Shown here: in pieces, positions 46,621 to 57,262 of the stretch | How the letters are laid out: each line of letters opens with the position of its first letter | How positions within the stretch are numbered: position 1 is the stretch's first letter | Assembly (NCBI GenBank): GCA_024760905.1 | Contig: CM045745.1 | Span: forward strand, 2,731,501 to 2,795,500 | DNA length: 64,000 nucleotides | Reading direction: 5' to 3' | Origin: Plotosus lineatus | Taxonomy: Eukaryota; Chordata; Actinopteri; Siluriformes; Plotosidae | The notes under the pieces: generated by a model | Database searches by the model: none | What the model saw: only the letters and a program-made list of their open reading frames with translations | Told to the model about the DNA's origin: nothing | Translations under genes and position numbers: made by a program

Positions 46621-46897
46621 GATGGAGCTTAACAGTAATTAAAAACACGCACACTGAAAAAGTACAGGCTCAAAGTGTGTGCAAATGAGGAAAAGGAGCA
46701 TTACATCATCTCAACGAATCAGCAGGAGGGAGAACAGCCATTGGCTGAATTTGAGTCACATGACAGTTGCTCAGCAATCCGCGAATATTCAAAGCCGTGA
46801 GTGCGAGGGCCTAATGTATGTTTTTTCTTCTTTATTATGCATTTTTTGGCCAATGCGACTTGTACTCAGGAGCGACGTATAGTCTGGAAAATATGGT

Positions 46898-47480
46898 ATT
46901 ACAAGGAATTGTTGAAGTCAAGACATGATGCTCGCCACTACTCCTTTGAGAGCTGACATGTTTCTTATCAAACCAGTCTACTGAATTTGTATAAATGTTT
47001 GAGATTATTGTCTTCCTGATGTGCAAAAAGTCCATGGACTAAAACAATTTACTTTTCTCTTACTTGGTACAAGTGCATACAGTTGTTAAGCACTCTACAT
47101 TTTTACCTCCTGTTTTTTTTTTTCTGGTGAGATCCAGTAGTCCATGTATGCCTGACAGTTGCATTGGTTGAATCTTTATGTAAATGGAAGCACACCTCAC
47201 AGTTCTCAAGATCGCGCCATGATTCTCATGTATTCTAACAAAAATGTTAGAAAGGACACTTACAGGATAATGCCACTTGACGCCTGGAATTCAAAAAAAT
47301 TGCCTAAATTGAGACCTAGGCTAATGGATGCAGGAAGGTTACGTGACCAGAGGAGTAGTGATGCACAATTCAACTTTGCAGTGTACATTGCACAGATATA
47401 AATTGCATGGAAGAGTAATTAGAATTAAATTGTGACCTTTCCGTACCATTTATTTAATGCATTCAAAATAGTATTGTTTT
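46898..47480. other. asap1 intron, one unknown 80-residue open frame
   Basis: The + strand frame 47159-47401 (SSQDRAMILMYSNKNVRKDT) is unrecognised. No element ends seen. Confidence 0.35.
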
Positions 47481-47484
47481 GTTT

Positions 47485-48205
47485 GTTCATGTTTTGCACT
47501 ATGCTCGTCTACGACCGGTCGACTCTACTATAGCTATAAGATCGGAGTATCTTCGGGCGTGTATAACTAAGCACAGATAACATGCTATTAGCAGAGCTAA
47601 CATGCTATGGTAGGCAGCTCAATGCCAGCTGCATCCCAGCTAACAAAGAAGCCTGTACTCTCCTCGAGCCATATTTCACAGAAACACAGTCCTGTAGATC
47701 CCTCTGCGCTGCAATCTGAGCATGAAGCTCATCCATCTTGTTTCAAAGGGACTGAACATTTTCAAGCAGTATGGCTGGAAGTGCTAACCAAGCCTCTGGG
47801 AACTCCGCCTGGGCAGTTAGCATTGAGCTCCCATAGCAGTTAGCATATTAGCTCACGATCAAACTTGTTGCGTGCTTAGTTGCCCGAAGCTGAAGCTGCT
47901 CATAGCTGTAGTAGGGTCGACCGATCATAGATGAGCATAGTGCAAAACATGAACAAACAAATAAAACAAATTAAAACAAACAAAGAAGCAATTTGACTCT
48001 GAGAACTCCGCGACGTTGCCCTCTAGGCAGCGCCATCTTGGAGACGTCACTCCATGTTCAATGTAAAAGGACATGAAGTGTAAGGTTTATCCTTTTGGTT
48101 TCATTTGTTAAACATGCTACAGAACATAAAATCTCACACACAAACATTCTAAACATTAACTTAGGTACTGTACTGGAATAATAATTGAAAAAGACTTTAA
48201 AACGA
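47485..48205 (-). mobile_element. Jockey-superfamily LINE 5' region with an inverted leader piece
   Basis: 48205-47590 on the minus strand is the leader plus ORF start of the LINE seen at 8165-8546 and 10175 onward (leader with CCAAGATGGCGCTGCC; ORF part with MDELHAQIAAQRDLQ). At 47485-47560 part of the leader recurs inverted (GCACTATGCTCGTCTACGAC), so the copy is partly head-to-head. It lacks the Tc1 that splits the other copy. Confidence 0.72.
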
Positions 48206-48239
48206 GTGCTTTACAACAGTATATGCTGTATAATGTTTA

Positions 48240-48523
48240 TATTTTATCATCAATAAATATAACAGTAAAAATTGAAAAGTTTTTCTTAATCATGACTACA
48301 TTTTACTACATTAATACATTAATGAGTAAGACTGTCTATAGAATGTGTTTAAGAAACATATTTTAACGCATGTAATAGACACATAGTATTTTACTTCTGG
48401 CTGCTCATTCGCACATGTGACGTGATACATGGCGTTTTACTTCCGGGTACAGAGCTCGCGGATTATCTCGATTCGCAGGAGGGCTCGGAACCAAACCCCC
48501 ACGAATGTCGAGGGCCTACTGTA
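48240..48523 (+). mobile_element. 3' end of a Tigger (family B) element
   Basis: This is the reverse complement of 44023-44330 with scattered changes, ending GAGGGCCTACTGTA. It lies against the LINE leader on the left and R2-like sequence on the right. Confidence 0.75.
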
Positions 48524-48529
48524 CAGCAG

Positions 48530-49401
48530 TGGGATGATGCAACAGGACCATCAACAGGTACCTGTGGCGATGGCTGGGTGTACCACCAAGCTTTACAAGC
48601 ATTGGCCTGTATGAAAGAACCAATCGACTGCAGCAACCAGTCTTCAGTTGTGGAAGAATACGAAGTTGCAAAAGCAAGACTGGTAATGACTGAAGGAATC
48701 CAAAGATGAGATTATCAGAAAAGTAGGCAAAGAAACCCATACAGGGGGGAAATGGTCACCGGCCAGGCCGGGGAACAGGCAGAGAGTAGGCTAAAACTGA
48801 AAGAAATAATTGGCACAAGAGTTGGACGACAGGGCCTTGGAACTACTAGCAGCCCACAATGGTCTGCTGCATCAGGCAGAAACAAGAGGGAAATGGTCCA
48901 AGATGGACTACGGTTTACTGAAGAAGAATTGCGCAAATCAAGAGCAGTTGAAATAAGGCTGCAGAGTGTATGGACAACTACAGAAAAAAGTTGACATGGG
49001 CGGCGATTCTGCCTTCTACCATCAGCAGCCAAACTGCAAAGACAGGGTCTGAGAGAAGATCCAAAGTGCCCACATTGTGACAAAACATGAACAATGGAAC
49101 ACATACTGTCATCCTGAAATGTAGCATTAGGTCATGGCCGCTACAGAAGGAGACATGTTAAAGTTCTACGGGACCTGGAAGACACCTTTAGAAAGAGAAA
49201 GGAGAAAGAGACTGATCCCACCCTCTACCACAGGACAAGGGAAAATGCATCTAAACTCTTCTCTGTTCTGGCTCCAAGGTGGTGGAATGAACTTTTGCTG
49301 AACATCCAGACAGCTTAGTCACTGGGCATCTTCAAACAATGGCTGAAAACTTACTTTTTTCAGCAGTACTCAGATTAAGAACCATACTGTATACAAACTC
49401 A

Positions 49402-49447
<46 letters not shown>

Positions 49448-50280
49448 CCTACCACCTGAGTTTGACTGACTTAGTTGGCATTCTAACAAGCCAGTACAAG
49501 AATATATTCACTGATAGAGACTTTAAGGTTTCTGTAAGTCGCTCTGTATAAGAGCGTCTGCTAAAAGTTGTAAATGTAGAAGAGAAACCCCAAGAAAACA
49601 AGAGAATTTATCAACTTTGTCAAAGAGGAGGAAGGTAGAAAAACTACAGTGGCACAGCCATCATCAGTATTTGATGAGTCCGATCAGTGGGAGATAAAAG
49701 TAGACCTAGGACAGAGGCTGGTCTTCCCAGACATAGTCTAAACCACTCTGAGGCCTGATATTGTCATTTGGTCGGCTCAGAACAAGAGGATTGTAATCAT
49801 CGAACTCACCGTACCCTGGGAAACAAGATGTGAGGAAGCATCTGAACGCAAGAAAGCCAAATATACTGAGTTGGTTGAACAGTGCCAGCAACGAGGCTGG
49901 AATTGTTGGCTTTTCCGGTAGAAGTAGGAGCCAGAGGATTTGCTGCACAGTCCCTATGGAGAACACTAGGAAGCCTTGGCGTCAGGGGCAGAGACAGGAA
50001 GAGAACTGCAAAAGCAGTATGCCAAGCAGCTGAAAGATCATCGAGCTGGCTGTGGCTGAAGAGAGAGAAGAAGAGCTGGGAGCTATCGGCTGACACGTAG
50101 TGATGAGGCGTCATCACTGCGGACCCGCCACCTAGAGAGTGTCCTGGGTTTACAGGGTAGAAACACTTGTCAACAGGTGGTCCTTGGCTGAAGATGTCGG
50201 CAGCAGTAGCTGTATGTACCGCACTTAAAAATAAACAAAATCTATAATTTGGCCAGAACGTTCTTCTACAGCCTCTCACT
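48530..50280 (+). mobile_element. R2-like LINE with restriction-like endonuclease, 3' half, interrupted
   Basis: In broken frames: SRLKLKEIIGTRVGRQGLGT (48780-48840), LRFTEEELRKSRAVEIRLQS (48910-48970), a zinc-knuckle CPHCDKT.TMEHILSS (49067-49115), and GHGRY (49133-49147). After an insert the pieces are WEIKVDLGQRLVFPD (49690-49734), LRPDIVIWS..IVIIELTVPWE (49750-49820), KAKYTELVEQCQQRGW and AERSSSWLWLKREKKSW. The PD with E 14 residues later fits the restriction-like endonuclease of R2/NeSL/Hero-type LINEs. Stops show it is dead. The 5' half (reverse transcriptase) is absent. Confidence 0.78.
49195..49580 (+). mobile_element. L2-type LINE 3' end inserted in the R2-like element
   Basis: It encodes LFSVLAPRWWNELL and FKQWLKTYFFQQYS, a stop, and a tail with AAGTCGCTCTGTATAAGAGC then GTCTGCTAAAAGTTGTAAAT, the L2-type 3' end. 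A (CA)n tract (49407-49442) lies within. The R2-like frame resumes at about 49582. Confidence 0.75.
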
Positions 50281-51030
50281 GAAGTCCTAAAGTGAAATCA
50301 GATTACTCAAAACAAATAGAAGCTCGGATCAGGGGTCATCATTATCATTGAAGTCTAAACACTCTTCAGTTATTTATCATCTAATTCAGATTCCTAACTC
50401 ACTGCTGATACAGATGGCACTTCAGACTAACCGTGAACTAAATCTCAGCTGTAGGTGGCTCTTAAGTGATAAACCAGAGGAACAAGTATATAGTTAACTG
50501 AATAGCTTGCTCAGGGATGATAATTCCAGAGGATCATGTTACAGTAGGAACCTGTGACCACAGCAATGATACCTTATCTCTAAACAGTTGAGCTTAATTT
50601 CGATTTGTTTCACATTTAATTTGTAGTTGCAGATATTACTGGTGTCATTTATTATCTGGAAACAAACTGGATGTTTGGGGTTCTTCAGGGTCATGTGAGT
50701 GGAACAAGCATAGAAAATGTCATGTAGGGAGAACTGTCATCACAGTTTTAGACGACAAATGTATGAGGTATCATCTTTTTTATCATTGTTATTTATGATA
50801 ATTTGTCATGAGCAAAGTACAGAATTGCAGATATAGAGCACAGTGCAGTTTGGTGGAAATGATAATCCCAGTTGACATTGCTTGTGTTCTGCAATAAATC
50901 TGCTGAGAGACTTAAACACACACAAAAGGGCAAAAAATATGCTTTAATTAAATCAAGGCATAGTCCGTGGTCTGGTAGATTGTGAATCTCTGAGGACCAA
51001 ATCTGATTTTCACCGACTTGGCCATGATTA
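50281..51030. other. asap1 intron, no repeat recognised
   Basis: Low coding potential, no element ends. Confidence 0.5.
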
Positions 51031-51111
51031 TACAGGTAGTGTCTGACTTACGACGGCATTTTCTTCCGACCAACAGGTCGTAAGACATTTTGGAAGTAAG
51101 TCAGGTCTGTA
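51031..51111. mobile_element. 81-bp miniature element of family G type
   Basis: The ends are TACAGGTAGTGTCTGACTTAC and (inverted) TACAGACCTGACTTAC, enclosing about 45 bases. Confidence 0.6.
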
Positions 51112-51123
51112 CATGTATCACTA

Positions 51124-52003
51124 CTACAAACACACCCCGACTTAGGTTTTTGTTTGGTTCCAAACGGCCGAACGTAAGTTGAAAATGAACGCAAGTTGTT
51201 ACTGTACAGTGCCGTATAACATTAATTCTGTACTATACATTACATCCATAAATACCATTACTGTATCTCATAAAACACCCCTAAATCAATTATTATAAAC
51301 ATAACATTGTAAAATAATATCAACATTAATTTCAAATACTTTAAATTCAAGCAAAATAATTTCAAATAGATAAATTTTAATCAAATTCACTCATCAAATA
51401 TAACCTTTAACATTCTCTATGATGCGATCTTTCTGCTTGTAAATGGTTCCAATGGTCGATGGATGGTCACTTTACATGAAGCTTAAAACAGCCAATCAAC
51501 GCTTACAATATGTGAGGCACTCAACACCAAAAGTAATTCACTTGCTTGTGCTTGATACTAAGCGTGGGTTATACGGACTTCCGGTCTTTCAAGTGAGCAA
51601 GGGCGCCATTGAATACTTGTTTAGTACTCAGCCTGCACTGATGTGAATCACCAGCAGAGCGGAGAGTTCTCTTTCTTTTTTGGATTCAAGTTTTCATCCA
51701 TTCTACAACTCTCTTTGCTTAACTGAGTATGCATGGTAGATTGTGCCGATCCGAGCAGATAGTTAATTCATCTGTGTATGAGAATTCCACCCATGCTAGT
51801 AGGCTTACGCTTCTGACCAACCATATTTGCTTATGAGGGGCACATTCAGTCTGTCGTTTGTAAATAATGGGCACAGTGTCATTGTCAGCATACTACGTAG
51901 GTACGTCTAAACTCAAAATTTTACTTTTTTTTTTTTTTTTTTTAAAACACGTAAAAAATAAAAAAACATAAAACAAATTAACATAAGTCAGGGAGCGTCT
52001 GTA
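51124..52003. mobile_element. Pogo-like element (family G)
   Basis: The left end is TACAAACACACCCCGACTTA and the right end, inverted, TACAGACGCTCCCTGACTTA. Interior blocks such as CATCCATAAATACCATTAC and CTAAATCAATTATTATAAAC match 31660-31740. No transposase is recognised. Confidence 0.72.
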
Positions 52004-52099
52004 GAATATCCTGTATGTACTGGATCTTTCTACAAGTTTGTGTCAAAAACCCCACGATATTCCCACCAAGCAACAGATTCAGTCTATCCTTAAACGCTT

Positions 52100-52215
52100 T
52101 ATAATAATAATATTAATAATAATAATCATAATAATTGTGGCGACCCCTGAAAATAAGGGAAAAGCCGAAAGGAAAAGAAGAATCATAATAATAATAATAA
52201 TAATAATAATAATAG
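52100..52215 (+). mobile_element. RTE/SINE 3' tail embedded in (AAT)n
   Basis: 52136-52182 is TGTGGCGACCCCTGAAAATA...GCCGAAAGGAAAAGAAG, an extreme 5'-truncated RTE or SINE tail. It is flanked on both sides by imperfect (AAT) repeats. Confidence 0.8.
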
Positions 52216-52499
52216 TTACTGTTTTTTTTTCTTTTTAGAATTCTCTTTCTCATCTTTGCGTTTGTATCTACACACACACACAAACACTTCTGTATGTTTG
52301 ATTTTTTTTTTTTTTTTTGTCTTTCTCTATTATTTTCCATTAATTCTGCATTAAGGTAAATTTGTTGACCCTTTGTACTGTATTTAACGTGAACATTTAG
52401 AAACATTATCTAAATATAAATACATGTACATGGTTTAGTACATTTGATCCTAACAAATTGACTCGAACCGGCTCGGCTGATGATATTCATATACATCAT

Positions 52500-52830
52500 A
52501 CCCAAGAATATGAGAGGAGGTGTCTCTCAAGCTTGACCACAAGCTCAGGCTCCTTCCCCACCAGAGAGGTGACATTCCATGTCCCAACAGCCATAGTCAG
52601 TAGTCAAGGATCGGTCCGACAAAACCCATGCCTCTGGTTGCCACTCAATCCACAATGCTTCTGACCTCTATAACCCCTCCAAAAGGAGGGCCCACGGGAG
52701 GATAGATCCATGTCTTCATTTCAGGCTGGGCCTGGCTGGGCTCCATGTTCAGAAGCCTGACCACTAGATGTTACCTTTTGAGCTCCTACCCCGAACTCAT
52801 CTCTGTGGAGGCTTGTTTACCCCGGAAACC
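52500..52830 (-). mobile_element. Rex3 LINE 5' fragment (endonuclease start)
   Basis: The minus strand near 52600-52520 encodes VGTWNVTSLVGKEPELVVKL, then ERHLLS, the beginning of the Rex3 apurinic-like endonuclease. GGTCATGGAAGTC-like leader sequence has decayed. It continues to GC-rich leader near 52700. Confidence 0.75.
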
Positions 52831-54476
52831 CACATCCAGCATCCAGGCAAGAGAAATTGAATACTTGTCTTTCTGTCCATAGTGGTTTTCAGAACCGCAC
52901 TTACTCTGGACCTTACCTAGGACCAGTTTACCTTTGGTGAGCGTACAAGAGGCATACTGTCCTCAACACATTGCTTCAACGATCATTAGGACATGCAAAC
53001 GTCTCCACCACGGTCAGGTGTTGAGTCAAGGGAGGTTGGCTGCATATTCTAAAACTAATTTTATGTGGGATGAAGCATATCATTGCTGGCTGTCTGCCAC
53101 AGGCTTCTTATAAAATAAGAGGCATATTTAGAGAAAGCCATAATTTTAATGTAAGGGCCTGAGATCCCGAAGCAGTGGAATTGCACTCAGTGATGCGTAA
53201 AGGTTCATTAACCATAAAGCTGGTGAAGTGGTGATATATTAATCTGGTGGTTTCTTAGCAAGTACACCCAGTTTCACACTTTAAATGGCCCTCTGCTGGA
53301 TGTTCCTGGGAGAATTTATGCTCCAATTTTAGAATCCTGGCCTGTGGTTCTGCACAAGATGGATGATCTAATTGTGTGGTTTTGCTGAGGGACACATGAG
53401 CATAGAATTCCGCTACAAGGCTCTTCCCTCAGCAAGATACTCTGGATCAAAAGGCTTTAATCCGCTCACTGCATGTTCCCTCCCAGTGCATCATCTTTTT
53501 TCATGTGTGTGTCAGTGGTGCAAAGCAGGTACTTGTGCAGCTGATTGTCTGCTTCACTTTATCCTTTTGACTTGGTAAACAACATATTTATAAACTCATT
53601 TTTCCCTGAATACTTGCAGCTTCTCTATCCCTCTCCATCATAATCTCCCGGTAGACTGTCGCTGATTAATTTGTATGGCTTTGCTGTTTTACTAATCTTC
53701 CTGTGGGCTCACATTTAAAACAGGAAGCTATAGCCATTCAGGGATTATTCCGGAATCCAGTAATGGTCTGTCTCTTCTTCTTTGGCTTTCGACTGGTGAC
53801 AGATTTGTATACAGCTGTGTTCTTAATTCTTGTGGCGCTTCCTCCAGCTATGTGCTTAGAACAACGGGGTCAGAATTTTACCGTATACGTGGTTGTATTC
53901 TATGCAATGGCCCAAACAGTAACTTCCCAATGTTTATACAAACAATAGAGTCCAGGCTAAATAATTGTAAATTGCCGTTGAATTGTATTTATAGCACAAG
54001 AACCTACCATTCACCAGAAAATATTTCTTCAAAATATCTTCAAAACATAGAAATTTCTGATAAATTTTTGTTTATATTTTTATTCCATTTCTCCAAATTT
54101 GAAAATTTTACATTTTCATACTGAACATAATTTGATGAAATTTGTTTCCTCCATCACATGATGGTTATTAGCTAACTTTCTGAGACTTTAGTCACCATCC
54201 AACTCCAAAAGAAGTGATGCGACAGGTTCTGCAGTGCTGCAGAGGGAACTGCAATCTACTCTCTTCCACTTACATCAGCTTTTAGACACTCATGGTTGGC
54301 TAGTTTTGCTCTGATTGGCAGTGGAGAAATTATATACTGTGCCTCCTATAGATCAGTGTATACAAATCTCTGTAAAATAGCTCTAAGGGTTACTTCTCAC
54401 CAATCAGATGGAGGAGTTCAGCAGCACTACACTATAAATATTTAATTACAGAGTTGAATCATGTTTTTCTTTATAG
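52831..54476. other. asap1 intron up to the next exon, unassigned
   Basis: Short frames only (for example 53703-53948). The intron ends TTTTTCTTTATAG at 54476, a good acceptor. Confidence 0.5.
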
Positions 54477-54622
54477 AGCATGTACTGAATGAGGAGAATT
54501 ATGGACAGGCTCTGGACAAGTTTGGCAGTAACTTCATGAGCCGGGATAGTTCAGACCTGGGAGCTGCGTTCATCAAGTTCTCCAGTCTGGTAAAAGAGCT
54601 GGCAGCGCTGCTCAAAAACCTG
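54477..54622 (+). CDS. asap1: asap1 coding exon, BAR domain (second in window)
   Basis: The 146 bases, with the G carried over from the previous exon, encode [40 protein letters not shown] and ELAALLKNL: 49 codons, no stops. It follows TTTATAG and is followed by GTGAGT, ending in phase 0. This is the helix 1 to helix 2 part of the BAR domain, which dimerises and binds curved membrane. LDKFGSNF and KELxxLLKNL are ASAP1-type residues; ASAP2 has distinct residues here. The upstream intron is 18.5 kb and mostly mobile elements. Confidence 0.95.
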
Positions 54623-54699
54623 GTGAGTCAGAAACTATTTCATTTGCATCTTTTATGTCACTCATCAATTAGTTTGAGTAAGGATTTATAATAATAACA

Positions 54700-54739
<40 letters not shown>

Positions 54740-55002
54740 TTTTAAAGCCCCCACCCCCTCATTTTCTCCCCTGAAGAAAATTCCCACCCATTAAGTATAC
54801 CTCCTTATTATACAACCACCACCCAACACGGAGGGGCGTAAACATTCATATGTCTCTTCCATAAAATTCAGTACCATCAACCGCTTCTTTACAAACTGCT
54901 GCGCATGCATATTTGGAGGCGGCTTAACATATTGTGGGAGAAAGGTCCATCTGCACCATCCTATGAGTGAGCTCACAGACGCCAATGATTGGCTGGTGAT
55001 GA
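54623..55002. repeat. Intron with (ATT)n microsatellite
   Basis: The donor is GTGAGT. An (ATT)n tract at 54701-54737 is followed by unassigned sequence up to the SINE. Confidence 0.8.
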
Positions 55003-55363
55003 CTGTCTGTCTTCCTTTCGGCTTTTTCCCTTTTACTCGGGAGTCGCCACAGCGAATCATCTGATTCGCACGTTTGATTTGGCAGATGTTTTTACATCGG
55101 ATGCCCTTCCTGTCACAACCCTTTTAGCAAGGGACAGAAACACGCTGATGACTTTGCAGCTACTCTTTACGAAAGTCAGCAATGGTTCCTCTACATGAAC
55201 CTCTCACCATAGACAGTGAGAGACATGGCCCAACTCTGATAACCCAGTTATCCGCACTGGGGGGAGGGGACACAGTGACAACCTTGTGGAGAGTGGGACT
55301 CGAACCCCCAACCTTTGGATCAGCGAGCCAGTGCACTATACCACGAGACCACCACTGCCCCAC
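55003..55363 (-). mobile_element. tRNA-derived SINE, family S-RTE, in asap1 intron
   Basis: Minus strand: head GGGGCAGTGGTGGTCTCGTG, B box GGTTCGAGTCC near 55305, body with AGGAAGGGCATCCGATGTAA and tail GCCGAAAGGAAG. It is nearly complete. Confidence 0.88.
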
Positions 55364-56838
55364 CCCTAAAGGGGTGGTGATTACTGGTGATTACTGTGAG
55401 TGACATAAAGTCCCTCCCTCCTGTGAGATCCCATGGTCACAGATGGATCTGGCATCAACCTGGATTTGAATCAGTAAAAAATCTTTTCACAAACTCCAGT
55501 GTGTTTATATCCTTGGTGGGATTTGTTTAGGTAGGCAGAAAGGCAAGAGCAAAGTACTTGAGCTCAGGTGTGAACTAAAACTCGGTACCGGCAGTGATGC
55601 ACGATACATTCAGGAATTGTGACACAGCTAAGCCTAATGGCTGAAAATAGTCAAACTTCAACCTACAAATGCAGCCTTTGCAACCAAATACTGCTGAATA
55701 AATTTAATTGGTTTAAAGGTTCATCTCATTCCTGTCCCAGCAGTGCCAAATTCAGCCGCGTTCATAAAAAAAGAACATTTCAAATTTAGACTGAGTTTAT
55801 TGATTTTTCACTAACCTTGATTAGAGAGCCTTTTGTTTCGACGAGATCTCTAGTGTATTGCGACCCGGTTGCAAGATATTGTCCATGAAATCGGCTCGCA
55901 CATCGCGAGGATCTGATAAACTCGATCTAAACCATTACCGTATTCAGCAGTGAATTTCCAGCTTTGCATATCTACCCGATTTGTCAGGGATATATTTCAC
56001 CTTTTTTCGAAAACTTCATGTTTATAAATATCCCCAACAAGATGTCCGGTTCTTTAAAATCGGTAGAATATAACGTCCACAAACTAGCTACCAAAATTTA
56101 GATATTTGTCTAATTTAAAAGGAAATTTGAATTGAAACTCAAGAATAAACGAGTGCGACGCAGCAGGCAATTTAATTTCGAGTCCCCCTAAAAGTATATA
56201 GTGACCATGGGCCACCACCCCACCCGTATAACTTAACAAAACACATCAAAGGGAACTGCATAACACAGGATTCTGCCAGCTTGGGCTCTCCTGGACTCGT
56301 ACTCCGATGAAAGTCGGGCAATGTACAGTTTGTACAGTGTGTTTTGGAAGTAGCGCTGAAATGAGGGCATGGGATATTTCTTTTGGGTACCATCTCAAAG
56401 CTTACTTTTACTGGTTTTCTCCAGTGTTGTGTATCATAATTTTAACTGAACCAAATGATGGAGCTGTGATATTGTGGAAATGGGACAGTGGTGGTCTGGA
56501 CGTTTGGGCAAACAAACAAAAGAGGAGAAAAACTTTGGATATGATCCACAAATTTATCTCAATGTCTATATCAGACTGCATGTTCCCAAAGCTCAGACGT
56601 GCTCTGAGATGTTCCAAGTATGCTACTATTAATGTATTTATTATTCATGAATCAATTTGTAACACTCAGGTTTTCACATTTTACACCCTAACACACCTTT
56701 TTTTTGGCAATTGAAGCAAACAGGCTCCTAATAGTTCATTTCATACATATACAGCTGTGTGAAATACCTCCGTGCCTGATATTGTAATTCATAAAGCCAG
56801 TAAATTTCAGAAATGGTGGTGTTGCGTATGTATGTATT

Positions 56839-56839
<1 letters not shown>
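55364..56839. other. asap1 intron, unassigned
   Basis: No element ends recognised. The frame 56307-56714 has no known relatives that I can recall. Confidence 0.45.
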
Positions 56840-56887
<48 letters not shown>

Positions 56888-56904
56888 ATATATGTGTGTG
56901 TGTA

Positions 56905-56979
<75 letters not shown>

Positions 56980-57041
56980 GTGTGTCTGTATGTATATACG
57001 TGTGTGTGTATGTATATACGTGTGTGTGTGTGTATGTATAT

Positions 57042-57080
<39 letters not shown>

Positions 57081-57163
57081 CGTGTGTGTGTGTGTGTATA
57101 TGTATATACACGTGTGTGTGTGTGTGTGTGTGTGTATGTATATACATATGTGTGTGTTTGTGT
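56840..57163. repeat. Long (GT)/(AT)/(TATACGTG) compound microsatellite
   Basis: About 320 bases of GT runs, an AT run of about 30 units (56918-56976), and repeated TATACGTGTGTG blocks. It ends 25 bases before the next asap1 exon. All open frames inside it are artefacts. Confidence 0.97.
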
Positions 57164-57187
57164 AACACTTGATTTCTCCATTTGCAG

Positions 57188-57262
57188 CTCCAGAGCCTAA
57201 GCCATAATGTGATCTTCACCCTGGATTCTCTGCTGAAAGGAGACCTGAAAGGCGTGAAAGGG
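57188..57262 (+). CDS. asap1: asap1 coding exon, BAR domain (third in window)
   Basis: The 75 bases encode LQSLSHNVIFTLDSLLKGDL then KGVKG: 25 codons, phase 0 at both ends. It is flanked by CCATTTGCAG and GTGAGA. SLLKGDLKGVKG is invariant in the ASAP family, and LSHNVIFTLD points to ASAP1 rather than ASAP2. The pyrimidine tract before it is short because the long microsatellite stops at about 57163, so acceptor strength may depend on that repeat (inference). Confidence 0.95.

Larger units (their letters stand above)
44023..46818 (-). mobile_element. Tigger element (family B) inserted in family A, itself rearranged
   Basis: The ends are TACAGTAGGCCCTCGTTATT at 44023 and (inverted) TACATTAGGCCCTCGCACTC at 46818. 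The minus strand near the right end encodes a transposase N-terminus. A further B-type 5' end lies inside at about 44960-45233 (GTCAAGGGCTTACTGTA). Also inside are an (AT) tract, a family E end and a LINE leader. The order suggests repeated insertion and duplication. Confidence 0.68.
43073..46897. mobile_element. Pogo/Tigger element (family A), outermost layer of a nest
   Basis: The left end is ACCGTATTTTTCCAGACTAT and the right end, inverted, TACCATATTTTCCAGACTAT. Both continue with AAGGCGCAC- or ACGTCGCTC-type motifs. Its sequence breaks at TATA (44022) and resumes at 46819 after a complete family B element flanked by TA. So A was there first. Confidence 0.78.

Noticed and set aside
49806..50279. 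157-residue minus-strand open frame
   Set aside because: It is antisense to the restriction-like endonuclease part of the R2-like LINE.
53703..53948. 81-residue open frame with a hydrophobic stretch
   Set aside because: No splice context, no family resemblance, and it lies in an asap1 intron; probably chance.
56728..57219. Long HT/VC/IY-repeat open frames on both strands
   Set aside because: They are translations of GT/AT microsatellites. The same applies at 4400-4750, 23277-23696 and 30341-30790.
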